64,000 bases of DNA from Erpobdella octoculata (Eukaryota > Annelida > Clitellata > Hirudinida > Erpobdellidae): positions 10,641,856 to 10,705,855 of the forward strand of contig OZ022241.1 in assembly GCA_963978895.1 (NCBI GenBank), written 5' to 3'. Shown piece by piece: positions 55,922-64,000 of this stretch. A model generated the notes under the pieces. The model did not search any database. It was not told where the DNA came from and saw nothing but the letters and a program-made list of their open reading frames with translations. Position 1 is the stretch's first letter. Each line of letters begins with the position of its first letter. A program made the translations under genes and the position numbers.

Positions 55922-58060
55922 CAAATTGGCAGCAATAAAACAATATTATTCTTCTAAATTTCAATTTTTTCAAAGTAACATCAGAAAAACTTAGGCATTG
56001 ATTAAATCTTTAATTAGCAATAATAGTCCCTGTGATTCTGTAAATTCATTTTATTCAAAAGATGGACACTGCATATCATCTCCTAATAATATTGCTGACT
56101 CATTCAATGAGTTCTTTTCTACAATAGGGTCTGATTTAGCAAGTAAAATTAATCATGTAAACAAGACATTTGACTCCTTTATGAGTAACCCAGTTCTTCA
56201 ATCAATGGACATTGCTCCGACAAACCCATCTGAGATAATTAAATTGGCAAGTGATTTAAAGGCATCACATAGTTGTGGATATGATGATATAGACCCATTG
56301 ATAGCAAAATCTTCCATTAACTGCATAGCACCACTGTTTTCATCAATCATAAATTGTTCATTGGAAAATGTTGTTTTCCCTACTGATTTAAAAATGGCTA
56401 AGGTTGTTCCACTCTTTAAATCCGGAGAAAAAAAACAAAGTTATAAATAACAGACCTGTTTCTATTCTTCCTTATTTTTAAAAGTTTTTTGAAAAAGTTA
56501 TGTACAATAGACTTTATAGTCATTTCAATACATTATCTTTATTTGACAGTGGTCAATTTGGTTTTTGCAAAGGGCACTCAACTTACATGGCCTTAATGCT
56601 TCTTCATGCTGAGGCGATTGACAAAGGTGAATACGTCATTGGTATATTTCTGATTCTTGCTAAGGCTTTTGACACGGTTATTCATACTATCTTAATGCAC
56701 AAACTCCAACATTATGGAATTAAAAATAATCTTCTAAATTGGTTCATCAGTTATTTGAAAGACAGAAATCAAATAGTTCACTTTATGGGAACAAAATCGA
56801 ATACAAAATAAATTACCTGCGGTGTACCTCAGGGATCTGTTGTGGGACCCTTACTTTTTTTTAATTTATATTAATGACCTATGCCAAGTTTCTACTTTTT
56901 TTTCATTTTGTTCTTTTTGCCGATGACACAAATGCTTTTGCCTCAGGCACCAACCTCAATCAACTATCTTCTAAAATAAATTCTGAATTAATCCTTGTTT
57001 CTGAATGGTTTGCCTCTAATAAATTATTACTGAATCTTAGCAAAACTAACTATATTATATTTCACTCCAGTAGAAAAAAAATAATAGATAACTTTTCATT
57101 ACATTTTAATAATAATTCCATAGCTCGTGCCTCTTCTTGCAAATTTTTAGGAGTAGTGATTGATGAGCATTTAACATGGTCACTTCCTATAACTAATATC
57201 AAAAATAAAATATCAAAAAATATTGGTATAATATCTAGAATAAGGCATTTTATTGATACCAAAACTACTTTGATGCTCTACTATTCAATGGTATATCCAT
57301 TTCTAACATATGGTAACATTGTATGGGATTTAAACTATCCTTCAGGACTGATTGGTCTCATAAGAATTCAAAAACGGGCTGTTCGTATGATGCTTCATCT
57401 TTCTCCAAGCACATCAACAAAGGCAAAATTCATTGTACATAGTCTATTAAATGTCAATCAAATAAATCTTTTTTTAACTGGTCAATTTATGTTTAAATAC
57501 TCCAATGCTTTACTTCCTTCATCCTTTATTAATTTTTTTCTTAATACCAGCAGTATACACAATTATAACTTACGTTCTAGTAGTGTATATTGTTCGGATT
57601 TTGCTAGGACAAATATGAAACTGTTTTCTATCAAATGTGTTAGTCCTCGTGTCTGGTCTGGTATTCCTAAGTCAATTTCATCTCTATCCTGTTTTGCATC
57701 ATTTAAAAAACTATCTAAATCATACTTTCTCACTAAATGATCTTACTTCTCTTTCATTTCTTTTTTTCTTATCATCATTTGCATCTCCTATCTACTTATT
57801 CACTTCTTTTAAATTATTATTAAACTGTTTTTTTTTTCTGTCCTGTTTTTACTCTGTTTTTTTCCACCTTGTGATTTTTACTTTGTGTTTTTTTATTTTA
57901 TTATTCGATTGTTTTTTTTCAAATGTTTAGTGTGATCCTCGAGTGGGATAACTTTCCCTTTGGATTCTTCCGTTTTGGACTTATCTTACTCTTAGTTGAT
58001 TTACTCAAATGTTGAACCTCTTTTTTTATGTCCAAATAAAAATTGATTGAGTGATTGATT
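55922..58060 (+). mobile_element. Second non-LTR retrotransposon, decayed
   Basis: Three frames carry successive parts of a reverse transcriptase: 55998-56450 (FNEFFSTIGSDL, then AKVVPLFKSG), 56500-56811 (QFGFCKGHSTYMAL, AKAFDTV), and 56874-57740 (FADDTNAFA, then FLGVVIDEHLTW and the C-terminal region). A frameshift near 56440, a TAA near 56477, a stop at 56811 and another shift near 56870 break it. In motif A the expected catalytic Asp before SKAFD is replaced (LILAKAFD). The 3' end has AAATAAAAATTGATTG and a short (TTGA)n tail. It is unlike the element at 52776-55540. Confidence 0.9.
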
Positions 58061-58259
58061 GAAAAGTTTTCTATTTAGGAAGTCACTCATTACATTAACA
58101 TCGCCGGCATTCCTTCAGGTTGAGGTCTGGACAAACTGCACTGTTAGATGCTGGTAAAAATATATTAAACAATTTGGTAAGTAATTCTTATTAATAAAAT
58201 AATTTTTGATAAGTTCAAAGTATGTTTCTATACACATTTGCTTTATCATTAAATGTAAC

Positions 58260-58460
58260 CATTTATATAGCGCTTTCGTGTTTCATGATGATGGACTGAA
58301 CCGTCAACGATGCCCCCGTTCCGCTCTTGACGGTGACTGGCAGCAACTGGTTTTGAGCTTTGGCAATGGCGGTTCATACTCGCCATGTGACAGAGTCGTC
58401 GTGAAATTATGTAGATTTTTAACGGCGGAAGGTGTAACTAAAACACCTAACACCTCCACG
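58260..58460 (-). repeat. SINE-like fragment with TTATATAGCGC end
   Basis: Read on the minus strand, the segment ends GAAAGCGCTATATAAATGG, like the 3' end of the SINE at 43865-44060. The 180-bp body has no tRNA head. It is probably a 5'-truncated SINE. Confidence 0.5.
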
Positions 58461-58962
58461 TTCTGATTAACTCTTAGTCAGCAAGAAATAAATTTAACCA
58501 TGGAAATTTTTTAGCAAGCATGCATTATACATTGTTGGAAAGGTATGAATGAGGAGAATATGAAAAGCTTGAATTTTATAACTGTATAACAATGTGGGAG
58601 AGTGTAGGATAACAAAATAACAAGATGGCCGACAATTTGAAAACATTCTTCCAAAACAATTATTGATAACAATATTAAACTTGAATTTAATGCTAAATAG
58701 TCTTAAAACAGTGTTACTTGAATAATTAAAAAAAAATTTTTTAATAAAACTTTTTAAGAAAAAGTTGAAAAATCACAGAAATTTATAGACCCTTCTCTCC
58801 ATGGGTGGGATGACATTGGTAATGAGGGCCCTTTAAAGCTAGTCCAGTAGTACATAGATCCACTGGTATGATTTGATTTTGATTAATGAATTTTGCGATA
58901 TCAGCCATTTTGCAAAATGGCTGATTATGGTTTTCAAAAGTCATTATTGCCAAAATTGAACC

Positions 58963-59340
<378 letters not shown>

Positions 59341-60002
59341 ATTTATATATATATACAAAATGATATATTTATATGTTGAACAGGATTAGCTTTAAGAAAC
59401 ACAACGCTTATCAATAAATGTGTCCCCACATGCACATACTAAATATAAAATATGGTTTGCGGCAATGCGTGGAAACGTTATTAGGAATAGGATCAACATA
59501 TTTACATGTTCATATTTATGTAAAATGACTAATTTACAAAGCATTATGAACAATATTATGTTAAAATTTATCATGTGCACACATACAGCTTTGCTGCAAT
59601 GCGTGCACATAAAAATACAAAAAAACATTGCACAGTCCAGTTTTACTGCAACTGTTTGAACATCCAAGAAAGGCAGTAAGCCACACAAGCACTACAATGA
59701 ACTGATTGCACTGCCTACTCCTTGTACACACTGTGAAAGTAATGCTGCATTCTTAATTTAGTCATGTGAATACCATCACAAATGAAGGATGCACTGTTTC
59801 TCCCCCAGATTCCAAACCTGTGCCGCAGAAACACAACCCGTCTTGTGTTATGCCCTTCAAGGACAGCGATTGAAAGTTTCACAAAGTCGCAGACAGTGCA
59901 TCATTGATGCTTGTGATATTATGCCGTGAACGACTTGACATGGGGAACAACTGGCTGAGAATGATAACTTGTGGATGAGTTAAAGTGATTATACTGTTAA
60001 CA

Positions 60003-61510
60003 ACCAGTGGCGGATCTAAGAATTTCGTAAACGGGCGCCTATAAATGGCTGCCTTTGCAAGTACCCTCCCTCTCTCGCCTTGAGCAAGACTTGTCTTGAT
60101 AAGGCGTATGCTAAATCTCAATAAAAAAAAAATTGGGCCCGAAATTTTTTTTCAGTTTTTTTTTATTTTGATTGCTGTTGTTATAAAGTCCGTTGTAAGA
60201 TATCTTGAATTTTTCATTTAGTAAAACCAAACAAAAGGAATCGAAGTTAAACTTTTAATCTACTCGCATTTTCCCCTCTTTTTTTTTCTTTCACTTTCTT
60301 TCTGTATTTTTTCTCTCTGGAGCAATATCAACACAAAACACCTCTTTTTTCATCATAGAGTTAGGTCATCATACACTTAAAAGCTAAAATTAAGTCAACC
60401 ATGAAAAACTTTTGCAATTAGGCGGCTACTAATGTTTGCAATTTTTTATAATAATAAGTCAATAAAATAGAAAAACCTTGACCACATTCTTCTAAATACT
60501 TGATATGTGAAATATTTGTAAATTGAAAATATAAAAAACTTTTGAATCAATATGGAAAAAACTAAGTTTTTATTATAACTTTTTACTTAAAAATTCAAAT
60601 ATCGCTTTCATTAAATAAACTAAAAACCGGTGGTTCATTTCTTTAGAGAAAAGTTCAAACCTCTGAATCTTCAACTTTACACTTTTTAGGCCAATTTTGG
60701 GACCTCATTTCTTTTTTTTTTTTTTGGGGCCCAAAACTATGTCAAAGAGCCCACTGAAGTCAGAAGGAGAATACCTTTTCTGCTTCCTCCAAATTGACGT
60801 CCCTGAACTTACAGCTTTTATTCAGATTACAAATGAGTACTTTTTTAAGAACTTGTTGTTGAGTCGTCTAAACTTATTTAGAAAAAGGAAGGTGTCATTT
60901 TCAACTTTTTTGCTGGACCTTCCCGTGAAAGTCTAAATGTTTTTACCAATGCTTTTATTAACTCGTCGTCTCTGTTTCTCTGTCTGTCTGTTTCTCTGTC
61001 TGTTTCAAATCTTGCAATCAATTTTTGAGTCACTTCCTGATGATAGATTTTTTTCAAATTTTGAATACATGCTCAAAATAGAAGACAATGCAATATTCAA
61101 TTATTAGTTTTACAATAAGTCAATTAATTTAGTTAATTTTAATTAATTTCGATATTTCGATATAATTAAGATATTTCGACTTTAATATAAAATAAAAGAG
61201 TAATATAAGAAAAAATTGATTGCAAAATTTGTGTTTTAATTACATATAAGAGCATTGGTTTTAAAAATTCGTTTTTAATTTACTTGTTTTTAGATATTAT
61301 TTGAATTATATTTTATATTGAATTGGTTTGAAAAAGGCCCGAAATTCCTAAATATCTGCCAATTATCAAAACTATTGATGGTCGAGGTGAATTTAGTAAA
61401 AATAAAACCTCAGGATGCAGAGACAAAAACTTTAAGCTAAAAAATACAATTTTTTTTTATTTTTTTGAAAACTCTAAGAAGGGGGCCCGCCCCCCTAAAT
61501 CCGCCACTGA
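60003..61510. mobile_element. hAT-like non-autonomous DNA transposon (second family)
   Basis: The left end CAGTGGCGGATCTAAG and the right end TAAATCCGCCACTG are inverted repeats. The 8-bp direct repeat TGTTAACA occurs at 59995-60002 and 61511-61518, with one or two bases of slack at each end. CAGTGGCGGA termini are common in hAT elements. The 1.5-kb interior has no transposase frame; parts match 15700-15960, 16920-17165 and 33350-33885 in reverse. Confidence 0.82.
60940..61290 (-). repeat. Dispersed repeat inside the second hAT-like element
   Basis: Reverse copy of 33350-33885, including the AATTTAGTTAATTTTAATTAATTTCGATATTTCG region and the CTCTGTCTGTCTG block. Confidence 0.85.
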
Positions 61511-61649
61511 TGTTAACACTAGAAAAAATATAAAAAAATTATTAATATTTTAATCTATCTTTTTTTTTCATTTGTTTTCGAATGCATACGAATGATAAAA
61601 CAATTTTTCATTGTAATGTTATAAATAAATAAATAAATAACAAAATAAT

Positions 61650-62050
<401 letters not shown>

Positions 62051-62850
62051 AACAAATGTGGAGCAGTTGAGTTGACCAATCAATCATTTATTTCTTCACG
62101 CTGATTTATTACACTGATAAAGATAAAGAGGCAAATAAAAGCATTTAGAAAAAAATTATTTCTTATCTTTACTTGTTAGGAATAAAAGTTCAAAAGAAGA
62201 ATGAACCACATTTGAGTGAACCTCCGATTACTCTTTACTTAATTTTATGCAACTTTTCCGCTTATGCGAACAATTTCATATGGCAATAAAGAAGTTGCAT
62301 AAAATTATATTCAAATATCTACGTACTGTACAAACAAATAAAAAATATTTTTGAAGGTCGGAACGGATTTAATGGGGTGCCCGCGCTCTCGCCAGTTAGA
62401 TACAATTCTTAATCGTTTTGGTAAATATCTATGCATTTTTACGCCTCTTCTAAATGACCCGGTCAATGCTGGGTCTGCCACTACCGCCCACTGCTAAAAA
62501 TTAAGTTTTTTTTTTAACCCAATAAATTAATTAGTTTATAAAAGCGTAAACTAAGAGGCCTAGGATTTATAATTATATTTTCTTATACTTGTAAAACAAA
62601 AACTTTCTGAAATGAAAAAATGAATTTTAAAAAACATTGAAATTATATTATCACTTCTTAAGCAGTTTATTTCTCAATTTGTGTAACGTGTCCTAATAAT
62701 TTTTTTATTATTTGATAAAAAAAAATAAAGTCGTGTATATGCATTTCTCTGAAGATCTTTTGCTGTTATCTAAAAAATCAGAACATTGAATTATTCACAG
62801 TAACACATAACAATTATTAAATTGCTTATTAAAGCTATGATATACTTACC

Positions 62851-64000
62851 AACAATATTCACTTGTCTTCAGTAGCAACTTCTTCAGTAGAAGCTTCTTC
62901 AAATCTTTAAAACAAATAAAAAACAATAAAATAACACACAACAAATTTAGAAAATGAAGATGATTTACAACTTACAATTGAAATTGTTCAGCCATCGAAC
63001 ATTCTCCTCCGACCAGCGGATCGTAATTGAAGGTGTATGCCATGCCATCCTCACAAACGGCCACTAAGTGTACAATCTTCCGAATGCTGTATTCATTAAA
63101 TTGATATTTTAAATTAAATCAATAGAAGGTTATGTTGTTAAAAATAGTTAATTAAGATTTAAATACTAACGAAACGAGGGCACAGACGGTTTTTAATCCA
63201 CTCTTTGGCAGCCTTGCCCACGCGAAAGCTCTCTGCTGTTGAAGTACTTCGTAGGCCCGAGCAGGAATGTAGGTAACCGTGCTTTTGATTGCATCGCTCA
63301 AATAGGACCAACCACTTTGAGAGCTGTGTTATAAGAATATGGTTATAAAATTAAATATTGCTGCAAACGTTAAAGAGTTAGTTATAAACCAACTTTTCTG
63401 TAACGATAACTGACTTTGGGGACAGCATGTAATCGGCTGTGTCTTTGATTTTGTCCGTGAAGTAACTCATCCATCCTTGAGGTTCATCAGATTTTCTTTG
63501 TAGTAAAAAAAATTAATTTTTTAAATACTGTTAAATTTTTTTTTTAATTTAGTAAATTTTATCAACCAACTCTATTGATGGAATCTGGAAAAGATGAATC
63601 GTTTCTGTGTTACTTGAGCAGCATAAGACACTGGAATCCAAGGAGAACAACAGCGTTGATATTTCAACGGTTCTGAAATCAGAAATTTAGAAATCAATGT
63701 CAAGTCCGAATTGTAATTGAAAAACAGTCAAACTTACCTTGAGAGACCTCTTCTAAATTCAAACAGTTTTGTTCCTTCCTCAATTGAGATTACACGAACC
63801 ACAGTGCCCTTTGAAGGAATTATAATTTGCATTGTAAAAATATTTTAAATAAGAAATTTGATACAATAACAACTTAGACTTAATGGATTTTTGACTTTTC
63901 AACTAAACCAATAAAAACTTACTTTTTCCGAAGCTGTTGCCACCATCTTTTGGTTGGGACTAAGTGCAATTGCTTTCAAGGAACTCTTGTGGGCATGGAG
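62851..64000 (-). CDS. WIPI-type PROPPIN, 3' part of paralogue (copy 2) with duplicated 6CD-loop exon
   Basis: Exons from the window edge: 63923-64000 (continuing beyond), 63738-63808, 63571-63672, 63394-63495, 63171-63323, 62976-63086 and a last exon up to 62904 with stop TGA ending at 62859. All are in phase. The FRRG PI3P-binding motif is present (LFEFRRGLSR). Boundaries and phases match copy 1 at 43117-49088, so the genes are duplicates. In place of copy 1's single exon 44996-45160 there are two exons, 63394-63495 (PQGWMSYFTDKIKDTADYML) and 63171-63323 (GWSYLSDAIKSTVTYIP, then RAFAWARLP). They are clearly related to each other, with a 70-bp intron between. The C-terminus is shorter than copy 1's, a Glu-rich tail ending ATEDK. 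Nine bases after the stop is a perfect donor, GGTAAGTATA, suggesting a 3' UTR intron. WIPI1 versus WIPI2 is undecided. Confidence 0.9.

Overview
This window is nuclear DNA from an AT-rich invertebrate animal. Every gene is split by GT-AG introns (two look GC-AG), the proteins are conserved metazoan ones, and the spaces between are filled with microsatellites, tRNA-derived SINEs, non-LTR and LTR retrotransposon remnants and hAT-like DNA elements. The species cannot be named from the sequence. A CCDC13-like coiled-coil gene suggests an animal with cilia. There are no operons and no bacterial signals.

Layout, left to right. 1-5020 (+): the 3' part of a DYRK1-type kinase gene, entering mid-gene. 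6405-12308 (-): a 14-exon coiled-coil gene, probably CCDC13, with a hAT-like element in one intron. 12899-15024 (+): NDUFA8, a twin-CX9C subunit of complex I, divergent from the previous gene. 15025-17923: repeats including a large inverted repeat. 17924-22772 (-): ASH2L, a core subunit of H3K4 methyltransferase complexes. 25244-29615 (-): a DDX5/DDX17-type DEAD-box RNA helicase with a long RS-like and Gln/Pro-rich C-terminal exon; its first exon was not found. 34847-41976 (+): epsin, with ENTH domain, two UIMs, DPW motifs, a clathrin box and NPF motifs. 43117-49088 (-): a WIPI2-type PROPPIN with a possible alternative first exon at 50909-50952. 49546-50527: a deleted LTR retrotransposon lying between those two first exons. 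50953-52750: copies of a CTAG-ended repeat family. 52776-55540: a broken non-LTR retrotransposon ending just upstream of tRNA-Leu(AAG) at 55549-55630. 55922-58060: a second, more decayed non-LTR element. 58960-62050: an AAT microsatellite, a second hAT-like element and AT-rich palindromic repeats. 62859-64000 (-): the 3' part of a second WIPI-type gene, running off the window.

The genes are unrelated housekeeping, chromatin, signalling, trafficking and autophagy genes, not one pathway. The most notable feature is the pair of same-strand WIPI paralogues. They share intron positions and phases, but the second carries the exon for the membrane-binding 6CD loop in duplicate. Other points of note are a DYRK1 splice donor embedded in a 28-bp tandem repeat, two apparent GC-AG introns, and two hAT-like insertions with 8-bp target duplications. 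Exon boundaries were set by hand from splice consensus, reading phase and remembered family sequence, not from transcripts.
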